Assembly (NCBI RefSeq): GCF_022848905.1
Contig: NZ_JAFIRA010000021.1
Coordinates: 1-58,876, forward strand
DNA from: Thermostichus vulcanus str. 'Rupite'
Lineage (GTDB): Bacteria > Cyanobacteriota > Cyanobacteriia > Thermostichales > Thermostichaceae
DNA length: 58,876 nt
Direction: 5' to 3'
This document shows, piece by piece, positions 43,552 to 52,585 of the stretch (its first letter is position 1; every line of letters begins with the position of its first letter). Made by a program: the position numbers and the translations under genes. The notes under the pieces are model-generated. The model did no database searches. It saw only the letters and a program-made list of their open reading frames with translations, and was not told the origin of the DNA.

Positions 43552-45330
43552 TTAGGCTGACTTGCCCTTACTAGAAAGGGAGAGAACCCGAGGCAACCGT
43601 AAGGTAAAGCAGGTGTGCTCAGCTTCACTGCTCAGGTGAATGCTCCCTTGCAGCAAGACCATCCGCTGTTGCACGAGGGCCAACCCCAGCCCTGTCCCCC
43701 CTTGTCGCCAGGGATCCGGATTGGGCACCCGGTAAAACTTTTCGAAAACCCGCTCCTGCTCTTGCGGAGGAATGGTAACGCCGGTGTTCAGGATCTGGAT
43801 CTCAAGATGATCGGGATGGTTGTGGACACTCAGGCTGATCAGTTGGTCGGTCGGGGTAAATTTGTGGGCATTTTGCAGCAATTCTGCCAGCACTGCGCGC
43901 AGGATCTCTGGCAAAGTACAGATGGGGGGTAAATCGGGAGGGCATTCTAGGCTAAAGAGCTGATTGTGGCTGCGGGCTAGTTCTGCAAACGGATCGGTGA
44001 TTTGGGGCAACCACTCTTTCAAGTCCAGCCAGTGGGGTTGCTGCGAGCCGAACAACACCTCCAACCGCTGCAACTCCAGCAAATCCTCCACCAACTTGAT
44101 TTCTCGTTCACACTCCTTGTCCAAAACATTCAGGTAACGGGCGACCTTTTCTGCGTCGGGCGGTTTGGGGATCCCATTGCTGGGCAGTAGCGCCGAACTG
44201 AGCAAACGGATCCCCATTTTGATGCTGGAAAGCGGGGTGCGTAGCTCGTGGGAAACGGTGCTGAGAAAATCGTTTTTGAGGTGATCTAACCGCTGCAACT
44301 CCTGCACCTGCCGATCCAGTTGCGCGGTGCGGGCCTGTACTTTCTCCTCTAGGGTGTGGTTGAGTTCCTGAATTTGCTGAAACAACTCCGCCTGCTGAAT
44401 GGCGATGGAAAGGTGATCCGCTAGAGCCAAGATCAGGTCGTGACTGGTGGCCAGCCAACCGGGACGAGCGGTTTTCAATTGTAAACACAGGCTACCCCAA
44501 AGGGTAGGAGGAACAGATTCCGCACTTTCGCTGCTGCCGTAGAGGGGCACCAACAGCCAACTGCCGGGATAGGCTCTGGCCATGGAGGGGATGCAGATCC
44601 AGTCTTTGGCCTTGCTGACGGTTTCAAGGGTCACCACTTTCCCCTGCTTCAGGAGCTGTGCTATCGGGTTATCAGAATCAGGGATCGAGCAGCCGAGGTA
44701 GCTATCTGCTTGGATGTGATATTCGGAGATGACGCGCCAATCCTGCTGCTGTGGTTGATAGCGGCTAATGCTGACCCGATCCGCCTCCAGCAACTGACAA
44801 ATCTCGCGGGTGGCCACCGAAAAGACTTCATCCAACTCCAGCGAGGTGCGAATCGCTCGCACAACAGAGTTCAGCGCTTGTTCACGGGCTGCCTGTTGGC
44901 GCAGATTGAGAAGATTTTGACGTGCCTTGAGCAGGTGTTGAATGCGCTGTCGCATCACCGGCCAGTGGATGGGTTTGGTGATGTAGTCGCTTGCCCCGGC
45001 AGCAAAAGCTTTGTCGACAGAAGCCTGATCGTCGAGGGAAGTGATCATCAAACAGGGTAGGTCTGCATCCAAAGCTTGTAACTTTTGGCAACACTCGAAT
45101 CCATCCATCCCCGGCATCAGGGCATCCAAGAGGACGATTTGCGGCTGAGTTTGAGTATAGAGGGCGAGGGCTTGTTCGCCTTCTTCTGCTTCCACGACTC
45201 GATAGCCTTCGTGAGTCAACAAATGCGCCAAATACGCCCGTGTTGAGAGGTCATCATCCACCAACAGCACAGTCGAAGACGAAAAGTTCGCCAATCGATC
45301 CTCAGAAGTGTGGACTAGAGGGGGCTGCAC
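43552..45330 (-). CDS. Hybrid response regulator-GAF-histidine kinase
   Basis: 592 residues with domains in the order REC, GAF, HisKA, HATPase_c. The receiver (15-135) has LLVDDD, the phospho-acceptor VLLDALMPGMDGFE and the late lysine in DYITKP. GAF spans about 160-320 (ICQLLEADRVSISRY). A coiled coil (EKVQARTAQLDRQVQELQRL) leads to the H box STVSHELRTPLSSIK. The ATPase has ELLQNAHKFTP, NTGVTIP, FEKFYRVP and GGTGLGLALVQQ. It has no membrane helix, so it is cytosolic. REC-first hybrids are common in cyanobacterial phosphorelays; the input partner is not nearby. Confidence 0.92.
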   Translation of the reverse strand: MQPPLVHTSEDRLANFSSSTVLLVDDDLSTRAYLAHLLTHEGYRVVEAEEGEQALALYTQTQPQIVLLDALMPGMDGFECCQKLQALDADLPCLMITSLDDQASVDKAFAAGASDYITKPIHWPVMRQRIQHLLKARQNLLNLRQQAAREQALNSVVRAIRTSLELDEVFSVATREICQLLEADRVSISRYQPQQQDWRVISEYHIQADSYLGCSIPDSDNPIAQLLKQGKVVTLETVSKAKDWICIPSMARAYPGSWLLVPLYGSSESAESVPPTLWGSLCLQLKTARPGWLATSHDLILALADHLSIAIQQAELFQQIQELNHTLEEKVQARTAQLDRQVQELQRLDHLKNDFLSTVSHELRTPLSSIKMGIRLLSSALLPSNGIPKPPDAEKVARYLNVLDKECEREIKLVEDLLELQRLEVLFGSQQPHWLDLKEWLPQITDPFAELARSHNQLFSLECPPDLPPICTLPEILRAVLAELLQNAHKFTPTDQLISLSVHNHPDHLEIQILNTGVTIPPQEQERVFEKFYRVPNPDPWRQGGTGLGLALVQQRMVLLQGSIHLSSEAEHTCFTLRLPRVLSLSSKGKSA

Positions 45331-45591
45331 CTGGGGTTACTCCACTTCGCTGGCCAATCGCGATCAGAACCCTAACGGCAACTGGGTATGGCCTATTGTC
45401 TAGCTTAAGAGAGTTTTGAGGCGTCTGGTATCAGCCAAAACCTGGATCGATAGGGCGATTTTTCCGTAACTTGTGCGTCATCTGGAGGAAACATTGGCCA
45501 CCAAGAATTAACCAGGATAGAAAGAAAGCCTTTTGTGGCCCAGAGCCTGACTCACTTTCCGTTAGGATCCATAACGGTGTGAGGAGATGCC

Positions 45592-47133
45592 ATGGCTACC
45601 TTTGAAGAAGTTGAAGAAGTTGTCCCATCACTGGACGGGATCCCGGAGCGGCTATCTGGAGTGGGGTTAACTGTGGTGATTGGGGCAGGTCCAGCCGGGT
45701 TGAGTGCCGCCTATGAGCTGAATCGCAAGGGGTGGCCAGTGACGGTTTTGGAGGCAGACCCGGCCCAAGTGGGGGGGCTATCTCGCACAGCCGTTTACCA
45801 AGGCTATCGCTTTGATATTGGGGGGCACCGCTTCTTTTCCAAATCCCCGGAAATTGAGGCGTTGTGGACGGAGATTCTGGGTGCGGAGATGCAGGTTTGT
45901 CAGCGGCTGTCTCGTATCCTTTACCAAGGGGTTTTCTTCGATTATCCGATTCGCCCTTTTGATGTTTTTGCGAAATTGGGACCGATCTTTACAACCTTGT
46001 GTTTGCTCAGCTACCTAAAGGCGCGACTGTTTCCAAGACCTAAGCTAGTTTCCTTTGAAGATTGGGTAATCGATCAATTTGGAGAACGGCTGTATCGCAC
46101 TTTTTTTAAGACCTACACCGAGAAGGTCTGGGGGATCCCTTGTAGCCAGATCAGCGCCGATTGGGCAGCCCAACGGATCAAGGGATTGTCGATGGCCTCT
46201 TTGATTCGCAAAACCTTGTTTCCAAAAGGAGAAGGGGTAATTAAAACCCTGATCGACCGCTTTCGCTATCCCCGTTTGGGGCCAGGGCAAATGTGGGAGC
46301 GCATTCAAACTCTGTTGGCGGAGGCGGGACAGCCAGTGCAGTTGGATCGCAAGGTGATCCAGATCCATTGGGATAAGGGCGGGATCCATAGGGTGCAGGC
46401 CCGCTCCCAACAGGGGGAGCGCTTTGGGGTGATGGGGCAGCATTTTATTTCCACCATGCCTTTGCGCTCTTTGGTACGGTCTTTGGTGCCAGCGGCTCCG
46501 GATCCGGTGCGAGAGGCTGCTGAACAGCTCCGCTACCGAGATTTTTTGACGGTGGTTTTGGTGGTGGATGAACCCAATTTATTCCCGGACAATTGGATTT
46601 ATATTCACGATCCCTCGGTGCGGGTGGGGCGGATCCAAAATTTTAAGAACTGGAGTAGAGATATGGTGCCCAACCCTGAGGTGACTTGCTTGGGTTTGGA
46701 GTATTTTTGCTCCGTAGCGGATCCCTTTTGGCAACTCTCTCAAGCCGAGTTGTTAACTCTAGCAGAAACCGAATTGCGTCAGTTGGGCCTCCTGAAGAAA
46801 GCCCACATTTTGGATGGCACGGTGATTCGCGCCCCGAAAGCCTATCCGGTTTATGACCATGGTTATCAAACCCATATCCAGATTATTCGTGCCTTTTTGG
46901 AAGAGGTCTTGCCCAATTTGCAGCTGGCGGGTCGCAATGGCATGCACCGCTACAATAACCAGGATCACGCCATGATGACGGGCCTGCTGGCTGCACGCAA
47001 CATTTTGGCCGGAGAACGGCGCTACGACCTCTGGCGGGTGAATCAGGATGCCGAGTATCTGGAGGAAGGGGATCCTTCGGCGGCACTGGCCGGAGGGCGG
47101 GCAGTACCGCAGGTGATCGGTCAATCGGGTTAG
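45592..47133 (+). CDS. FAD-dependent amine oxidase/UDP-galactopyranose mutase-like oxidoreductase
   Basis: 513 residues. The N-terminal Rossmann motif VVIGAGPAGLSAAYELNRKG with VLEAD binds FAD. RFDIGGHRFFSKSPEIEALW and KVWGIPCSQISADWAAQRIKGLSM are features of the protoporphyrinogen oxidase/UDP-galactopyranose mutase branch. The second FAD-binding end is NGMHRYNNQDHAMMTGLLAARNIL. It has no signal peptide. GAGGAGATGCC precedes the ATG. It may act in polysaccharide or lipid metabolism; the exact substrate cannot be told. Confidence 0.85.
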   Translation: MATFEEVEEVVPSLDGIPERLSGVGLTVVIGAGPAGLSAAYELNRKGWPVTVLEADPAQVGGLSRTAVYQGYRFDIGGHRFFSKSPEIEALWTEILGAEMQVCQRLSRILYQGVFFDYPIRPFDVFAKLGPIFTTLCLLSYLKARLFPRPKLVSFEDWVIDQFGERLYRTFFKTYTEKVWGIPCSQISADWAAQRIKGLSMASLIRKTLFPKGEGVIKTLIDRFRYPRLGPGQMWERIQTLLAEAGQPVQLDRKVIQIHWDKGGIHRVQARSQQGERFGVMGQHFISTMPLRSLVRSLVPAAPDPVREAAEQLRYRDFLTVVLVVDEPNLFPDNWIYIHDPSVRVGRIQNFKNWSRDMVPNPEVTCLGLEYFCSVADPFWQLSQAELLTLAETELRQLGLLKKAHILDGTVIRAPKAYPVYDHGYQTHIQIIRAFLEEVLPNLQLAGRNGMHRYNNQDHAMMTGLLAARNILAGERRYDLWRVNQDAEYLEEGDPSAALAGGRAVPQVIGQSG

Positions 47134-47139
47134 GTCGGG

Positions 47140-48348
47140 TTAAGGCAATTGGGGATCCGGCTGTGCACCCGTTTTGTCATCCAACACCTCCAGGATGGCC
47201 TGAGCCGCCCGACGCAGTACCCCCGGCTCTCCCAAAGCCGCTCGCATGGCGGCATAGTCGGCTTGCAGTTGGGCTTGCCGCTTTGGGTCGGTGAGCAAGG
47301 CTAGGGCTAGTTCCAGCACCCTTTCCGGTTGGGCTTGATCCTGGAGCAGTTCCGGCACGATGGGGCGCATTTGTACCAAGTTGGGGGGAGACATGAAGGG
47401 CACAGTTACCTTCAGCCAATGGCGGGCAATCCAGAAGGTAATTGGGTTGAGGCGATAGATTACCACCTGTGGGATCCCCAAAATGGCCGTTTCCAAGTTG
47501 ACAGTACCGGATTTGGCCAAAACCAGATCCGCAGCGGCTAAGACCAGGTGATGGGCCTTATGGGGAGAGGGAAGGGGCAACGACTGGGGATCCAGCAGGG
47601 TGAGATCCAACCCAAGGCGGCGGGCAGCACGGGCAATAGGCTGGGCAAAGCGAGGGGAGGCCAAGGGCACCCAAAAGCGCACCTGTGGCAGGTGCTCCTG
47701 CAACAAACGGGCGGACTTGAGCAGGATCGGCAGCACGGAGCGCAGCTCTTGCTGACGGGAAGCGGGCACCACCACCACCAGGGTTTGTTCCGGTGGGATC
47801 CCTAGATAGGCTCTGGCTGCGGCACGGTCGGGCACCGTCGCCAGAATATCGAGTAGCGGATGTCCGACATGCTGAACCTTGGCCCCTGCTGCTTGGTAGT
47901 AACGAGCCTCCTGCGGGAAAATCGCCAACATCAGCTGCATCTGCCGGGCCAGTTGGTAGGTCAGACGGCTATCCTGTGACCACACCCACTCCTGGGGGGC
48001 GATGTAGTAGATGGTCGGGATCCCACGCCGCTGCAACAACCGGGCAACACGACTATTAACCCCGATATAATCCACCAGCACCGCGATATCCGGCGGATCT
48101 TGGGCCAGAAAGCGACGAATTTTCCATTCCGTCCACAGGGCCGGGCCGATGAAGGGGAGGGCTTCCAAAACTCCAATCGAGCTGATCTCGGTGGTGCGGT
48201 GCAACAGGTGGGCACCGGCTGCGGCCATACGCTCTCCGCCGACAGCGGTGATGCGCAGGTGCGGACGTTGATGCTGCAATTCACGGATGAGATGGCTGGC
48301 CTGCAGATCCCCTGAGACCTCCCCCGTGCAAATGAACAGGTGGCTCAC
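47140..48348 (-). CDS. lpxB: Lipid-A-disaccharide synthase
   Basis: 402 residues, GT19 family. LpxB joins UDP-2,3-diacylglucosamine to lipid X. Family blocks are FICTGEVSGDLQASHLIREL, the VGGERMAAAGAHLL loop, DIAVLVDYIGVNSRVARLL, YYIAPQEWVWSQ and, late in the protein, AKSGTVNLETAILGIPQVVIYR. The start overlaps the end of lpxA by four bases, so the pair is coupled. It is the last gene of the leftward lipid A cluster. Confidence 0.96.
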   Translation of the reverse strand: MSHLFICTGEVSGDLQASHLIRELQHQRPHLRITAVGGERMAAAGAHLLHRTTEISSIGVLEALPFIGPALWTEWKIRRFLAQDPPDIAVLVDYIGVNSRVARLLQRRGIPTIYYIAPQEWVWSQDSRLTYQLARQMQLMLAIFPQEARYYQAAGAKVQHVGHPLLDILATVPDRAAARAYLGIPPEQTLVVVVPASRQQELRSVLPILLKSARLLQEHLPQVRFWVPLASPRFAQPIARAARRLGLDLTLLDPQSLPLPSPHKAHHLVLAAADLVLAKSGTVNLETAILGIPQVVIYRLNPITFWIARHWLKVTVPFMSPPNLVQMRPIVPELLQDQAQPERVLELALALLTDPKRQAQLQADYAAMRAALGEPGVLRRAAQAILEVLDDKTGAQPDPQLP

Positions 48349-49286
48349 TCGGTGTCCTTTTCATCCATCTCTAGAGCATCTGTTTCTGAAGAGCCTTGTC
48401 GGCGCAAAGCCGGTAAAGGGCCGCGTCGCTGCGGCTGGGAAAGGGAGTCTTCCAAAAATTGCAGCAAATGGTTCAGGGATCCCGTCTCATCCACCAGTTC
48501 TTTCCCCTTGACAGACCGGATGCTATACCCGCCGCTGGCACGAACGCTGTTGCGCAGGGTTTGCAGGGCTTTTTCCAGAGGCAGGCCAGAACGGTAGAGC
48601 CACCGGTAGGCTTCCCGGAGTACCGGCAGGGATCCCTCCATCGACTTGGCCCGCCGCAACCCTACCAAATTTAAGCCGCGAATGCGGGCCGGGTGACCTT
48701 CCACCAACATGTAAGGGGGGACATCCCGGTCGATGCGACTCATTGCTCCCACCATGGCCAAGCGCCCGACACGGGTGAATTGATGGATCCCGACCATACC
48801 GCCAATACGGGCCTGTGACTCGATGTGGATATGTCCGGCCAAGGCGACGGCGTTGGTGATTACCACCTGATTTTCGATCACACAATTGTGAGCCACGTGG
48901 GCATAGGCCATGAGCAAATTGTTGTCGCCGATCAGGGTGGCTTCCCCCTCATTGGTGGCGCGGTTGATGGTGACGAACTCGCGGATGCGATTGCCCCTGC
49001 CAATCACCACCTGCGAGGGAGCGCCGTTGTACTTAAGATCCTGCGGCTCTGTTCCCAACACGGCTCCTGGAAAGATCTGGTTGCCCTCGCCAATTTCCGT
49101 CCAGCCATCGATGACCACATTCGCCCCAACTACTGTGTGGGCGCCAATACGGACATGCTCACCAATTACCGCGTGTGGACCCACTTGCACCGTTTCGTGC
49201 AACTCAGCTTTGGGATGGATCACCGCCGTGGGATGGATCCGTGCAGAGGAGTTGGGAGTGGATCCCGCTGAAGCCAACGAACTCAT
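48345..49286 (-). CDS. lpxA: UDP-N-acetylglucosamine O-acyltransferase
   Basis: About 313 residues from the ATG at 49286 (MSSLASAG); an ATG at 49304 is also in frame. A left-handed parallel beta-helix of hexapeptide repeats runs from RIHPTAVIHPKAELHETVQVGPHAVIGEH. The catalytic histidine lies in MAYAHVAHNCVI. The C-terminal helical domain follows RGLNLVGLRR. It adds the first acyl chain in lipid A synthesis. The last 40 residues, rich in charged residues, are an extension beyond E. coli LpxA. A 233-bp gap separates it from fabZ, and no gene is seen there. Confidence 0.95.
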   Translation of the reverse strand: MSSLASAGSTPNSSARIHPTAVIHPKAELHETVQVGPHAVIGEHVRIGAHTVVGANVVIDGWTEIGEGNQIFPGAVLGTEPQDLKYNGAPSQVVIGRGNRIREFVTINRATNEGEATLIGDNNLLMAYAHVAHNCVIENQVVITNAVALAGHIHIESQARIGGMVGIHQFTRVGRLAMVGAMSRIDRDVPPYMLVEGHPARIRGLNLVGLRRAKSMEGSLPVLREAYRWLYRSGLPLEKALQTLRNSVRASGGYSIRSVKGKELVDETGSLNHLLQFLEDSLSQPQRRGPLPALRRQGSSETDALEMDEKDTE

Positions 49287-49518
49287 TTCTAACCCAGCTA
49301 GCAAATGTGGTTACGCTCCCAACCCTGCGAATGATGACGAAGGCTTGATTCCGCTCAGCATCCGAGCCTGCCCCTATCCCAACACTTTAGCAGGGTCTTT
49401 TGGCGACAAGTCGCTGCTTCTGCCTTCGCCCTACACCTACGGCACCCTATCAGGAAAGGTGGCCCACAGGGCAACAGGCCAGGGATCCCTCTTTCCCCCA
49501 AAAGTTGTGGTACCGCCA

Positions 49519-50019
49519 TCAATCCACCAAGGAGAACATCAGTTCTCCCTCCGTCACCAACTGGCCTCCCACCTGGGCTCGGCAAAACATCTTGCCAATC
49601 CGCTTCTGGCGAATAGTGAGCAAATCAGCAGAGAGCAGCAGTTGATCTCCTGGCAGCACTGGGCGGCGGAAACGAATGCTATCGATCCCGGCAAAAAGTG
49701 CCAACCGCCCCGCCACATCCGGCAGCTTGGTGAGCACAATTCCCCCCACCTGGGCCATGGCTTCAACGATCAACACCCCCGGCATAATCGGTCGGCTGGG
49801 AAAATGGCCTTGAAAGAAGGGTTCGTTAAAGGTGACATTTTTCAAGCCCACGGCCCGCTGCCCTGGCTGATACTCCACCACCCGATCCACCAGCAAAAAA
49901 GGATAGCGATGGGGCAGAATCTCCAGAATTTGGTCAGTGGTGAAGACGGCTGGGGCTATTGCCAACTGGGCTGCCGCCTCAGCAGAAAGCGGGGGAGTGG
50001 GAGGGACGTCGGTGGGCAT
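49519..50019 (-). CDS. fabZ: 3-hydroxyacyl-ACP dehydratase FabZ
   Basis: 166 residues. FabZ dehydrates 3-hydroxyacyl-ACP in fatty acid elongation and competes with LpxA for the same substrate, hence the shared cluster. The core reads [16 protein letters not shown], then [33 protein letters not shown], holding the catalytic His and Glu. An N-terminal extension of about 28 Pro/Ala-rich residues is a cyanobacterial feature. Confidence 0.96.
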   Translation of the reverse strand: MPTDVPPTPPLSAEAAAQLAIAPAVFTTDQILEILPHRYPFLLVDRVVEYQPGQRAVGLKNVTFNEPFFQGHFPSRPIMPGVLIVEAMAQVGGIVLTKLPDVAGRLALFAGIDSIRFRRPVLPGDQLLLSADLLTIRQKRIGKMFCRAQVGGQLVTEGELMFSLVD

Positions 50020-50164
50020 GGTGAGCTAGGAAGAGCAAGACAAAAATTCGATGGGCAAACTCAATCTGCAAACCTGATCGGGGTCAAAGCAACAAGCAAT
50101 CGGCGATTTCCACAGCAGCTTTGACCTTAGGTATCAGGATGGATAACGGGATCCCTTCCCGGCT

Positions 50165-51031
50165 TCACTGCGTATGGATCAGCAGGGATCCGCTCTGAAG
50201 CAACTGCTCTGAGAGACGGTGATGCAGGGTATGCCCCGCCTTGTAGGCGACAATATGCCCCTGCAATCGATAACCCAACAGGCTGAGATCTCCTAGTAAA
50301 TCTATCAGTTTATGGCGCACCGGCTCATCCGCATAGCGCAGCGGCCCCAACCACTCCGTTTCAGTACAGACAATGGCATTCTCCAGGCTGCCCCCTTTAA
50401 TCAAGCCCCGCTGCCGTGCCAGTTCCACATCCTGCTGCCGGGTAAAGGTACGGGCTGGGGCGATGCTCTCGACAAAATCCGCTGCACTGGCTGTCCAGCT
50501 GAGCCACTGTTGCCCGATCGGCGAGTTGGCAAAATCAATGCCATAGGTGAAGCGGGCAACAGGGTGGGGGACGGCGCTGACAAATGACTCCCCGACCCAG
50601 ACGGTGACCGGCTCTTTGATCACCCCCAGCAGCGTCGGTTGATCCTGCGCCAGGATCCCAGCTTGGGCAATCGCTTCCACAAAGGGCAACGCCGAGCCAT
50701 CCAAGATCGGCAGCTCCGGCCCATCCACTTCTATACGGCAATTATCGATGCCCAGGGTGTAGAGGGCGGCCAACAGGTGTTCTACGGTCTGCACCTGAGA
50801 TCCTTCAGATCCTTCTGGACAGGTATTTTGCAACAGGGTAGAAAGATGAGCCGGGGCCAGGGATCCCAACTGGGCCGGGATGATGGGGGATCCCGGTTGG
50901 TCAACCCGGACAAACACTCGCCCTGTATCCACAGGTGCAGGATGCAGGGTACAACGCACCGAGAGACCCGTGTGCAAGCCAATGCCCTCTAGGGAGATGG
51001 AACTGGCCAGCGTGTGTTGCAGAACTCTCAT
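50165..51031 (-). CDS. lpxC: UDP-3-O-acyl-N-acetylglucosamine deacetylase
   Basis: 288 residues, family length. LpxC is the zinc amidase of the committed step of lipid A synthesis. The start LQHTLASSISLEGIGLHTG and VQTVEHLLAALYTLGIDN (first zinc histidine) are diagnostic. RHKLIDLLGDLSLLG carries further ligands, and a histidine near the end is in GHTLHHRLSEQLL. It overlaps the upstream gene by four bases. Order lpxC-fabZ-lpxA-lpxB is the usual cyanobacterial cluster. Confidence 0.96.
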   Translation of the reverse strand: MRVLQHTLASSISLEGIGLHTGLSVRCTLHPAPVDTGRVFVRVDQPGSPIIPAQLGSLAPAHLSTLLQNTCPEGSEGSQVQTVEHLLAALYTLGIDNCRIEVDGPELPILDGSALPFVEAIAQAGILAQDQPTLLGVIKEPVTVWVGESFVSAVPHPVARFTYGIDFANSPIGQQWLSWTASAADFVESIAPARTFTRQQDVELARQRGLIKGGSLENAIVCTETEWLGPLRYADEPVRHKLIDLLGDLSLLGYRLQGHIVAYKAGHTLHHRLSEQLLQSGSLLIHTQ

Positions 51032-51615
51032 CGCTCCCGGCCTTGGTCGAAAACGCGATAGTACAGCTCCCGATAGCCCACCCGCAAGCTGCTGCGGGCA
51101 TCCGCCAATTTTTCTTTGCGACTGCGGGTGCTGTAGGTACTAAAGACTTCGTAGGTATCCCCCTCAAAGAAAAAGGATGAGACATCCGACACCTCCTCCC
51201 CACCCAAGAGCTGCCAGCGCCCCCCTCGAAACGCGAGTCGATAGTGAGCCTTGTCCAGGCTGCCGGATGGGCGATCGATAATGGCGTTGATCGTACCTTC
51301 GTACTCTAGGGTGGGATCCGAGTCTGTACCTGAAATCGGTCTGACCTCCACCGAGATATCCCGGTAGCGACAGTTGGGCCGGTTGCACAGGCGGATCGTT
51401 TGCATTGCTTCGCCAATCGCTTCCAGACGTTGTTGGGCCACCGTCTGTGGGGTATGGGGAACAACTTCAGCGACTGGCGAAAGCGCTTTTGGAGCGACTT
51501 CAGTAGGGTTTGCCGCCATCGCCACAGATCCCCACCCCACCCCCATCAGCAACACACAGGCCAAGCTCAACCAACGGCAAAGGGATCCCATAGGCGCAAA
51601 CTGTGACAGAATCAA
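51028..51615 (-). CDS. Secreted protein of unknown function upstream of lpxC
   Basis: 195 residues. A Sec signal peptide (LCRWLSLACVLLMGVGWGSVAMA, cleavage after AMA) is followed by a linker and a domain of about 130 residues. It has a cysteine pair in RLCNRPNCRYRD and a beta-rich C-terminal half (HYRLAFRGGRWQLLGGEEVSD). I do not recognise the family. It is translationally coupled to lpxC (ATGA overlap), so it may have an envelope role; in related clusters an Omp85/BamA-type gene often occupies this place, but this is not one. Confidence 0.75.
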   Translation of the reverse strand: MILSQFAPMGSLCRWLSLACVLLMGVGWGSVAMAANPTEVAPKALSPVAEVVPHTPQTVAQQRLEAIGEAMQTIRLCNRPNCRYRDISVEVRPISGTDSDPTLEYEGTINAIIDRPSGSLDKAHYRLAFRGGRWQLLGGEEVSDVSSFFFEGDTYEVFSTYSTRSRKEKLADARSSLRVGYRELYYRVFDQGRER

Positions 51616-51645
51616 ACCTCTCTACTCTAGAGGATCCCGACAGCG

Positions 51646-52455
51646 GTGCAGCCCTTTTCCCAATCTGGCTGTGAGCGACTGGCACAGGTGCGGATTGTGT
51701 TGGTGCAACCGGCCGGGCCACGCAATTTGGGCTCGATTGCCCGAGTCATGAAGAATATGGGCCTCAGCCAGTGGGTCTTGGTGGATCCCCAGTGCGATCC
51801 GCTGGATACGGAAGCCCTGACCATGGCCGTACACGGGGCGGATCTGCTCTATCAGGCCCAGAAGGTGCAGACTTTGCCGGAAGCCCTACAGGGATGTGTG
51901 CAGGTCCTGGGGACAACCGGGCGCATCGAACAGTACCCCCCGGAATGGCAAATCCAATCCCCCCGTCAGGCATTCTCTTCTTTACTGGCCAAGCTAGAAA
52001 GTGGCCCTGCTGCTCTAGTGTTTGGCCCCGAAGATCGCGGCTTGAGCAATGAGGAGCTGGCCCTTTGCCAGTATCAAGTGCAAATTCCTACCGATGCAGT
52101 CTACCCTTCCCTGAATCTGGCCCAGGCGGTGGGCATTTGTTGTTACGAATTGCGCACCCTCAGTTGTGAACGTTCTGATTTCATTCACCCCCCTACGCCT
52201 CTGGCACCCTTTGAGCTGGTGGAAGGGTTTTTTCAGCACCTAGAGACGCTGCTGTTGCAGATTGGTTACTTACACCCCCACACCGCGCGCCGCAAAATGC
52301 TCAAGTTTCGTGCCTTGTTTCAGCGGGCAGGACTAACGGTAGCGGAGGTGGCGCTGTTGCGCGGGATCCTGCGGCAGTTGGGTTGGGTTCAGAAAACCCT
52401 GCGGCCTTCTCATCGGATTCCACCGGAAGAAGAACCCCCCAAGCCGGGATCTTGA
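51646..52455 (+). CDS. trmJ: tRNA (cytidine/uridine-2'-O-)-methyltransferase TrmJ
   Basis: 269 residues of the SPOUT family. It methylates the 2'-O of position 32 in tRNA with SAM. IVLVQPAGPRNLGSIARVMKNMGLSQWVLV holds the catalytic arginine. The knot region is ALVFGPEDRGLSNEELALC and IPTDAVYPSLNLAQAVGICCYEL. The C-terminal extension (FFQHLETLLLQIGYLHPHTA...RRKMLKFRALFQRAGL) is typical of TrmJ. The first ten residues are weakly supported. It is divergent from the gene coupled to lpxC. Confidence 0.92.
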   Translation: MQPFSQSGCERLAQVRIVLVQPAGPRNLGSIARVMKNMGLSQWVLVDPQCDPLDTEALTMAVHGADLLYQAQKVQTLPEALQGCVQVLGTTGRIEQYPPEWQIQSPRQAFSSLLAKLESGPAALVFGPEDRGLSNEELALCQYQVQIPTDAVYPSLNLAQAVGICCYELRTLSCERSDFIHPPTPLAPFELVEGFFQHLETLLLQIGYLHPHTARRKMLKFRALFQRAGLTVAEVALLRGILRQLGWVQKTLRPSHRIPPEEEPPKPGS

Positions 52456-52585
52456 TCCTGTCCTAGCTAGGGTTTACATTTGGAGACACTCCTTGCAGGC
52501 CAGGTTGGGAATCTGTGTGTTTAATGAAACGTGTTTAATGAAACCAGGCTCCCCGGAGTCACTTCAGTAGGGTTGTATTGAGGAA

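Noticed and set aside
49305-49518. Gap between lpxA and fabZ
   Set aside because: Checked for a missing cluster gene such as lpxD; no coding sequence is present.
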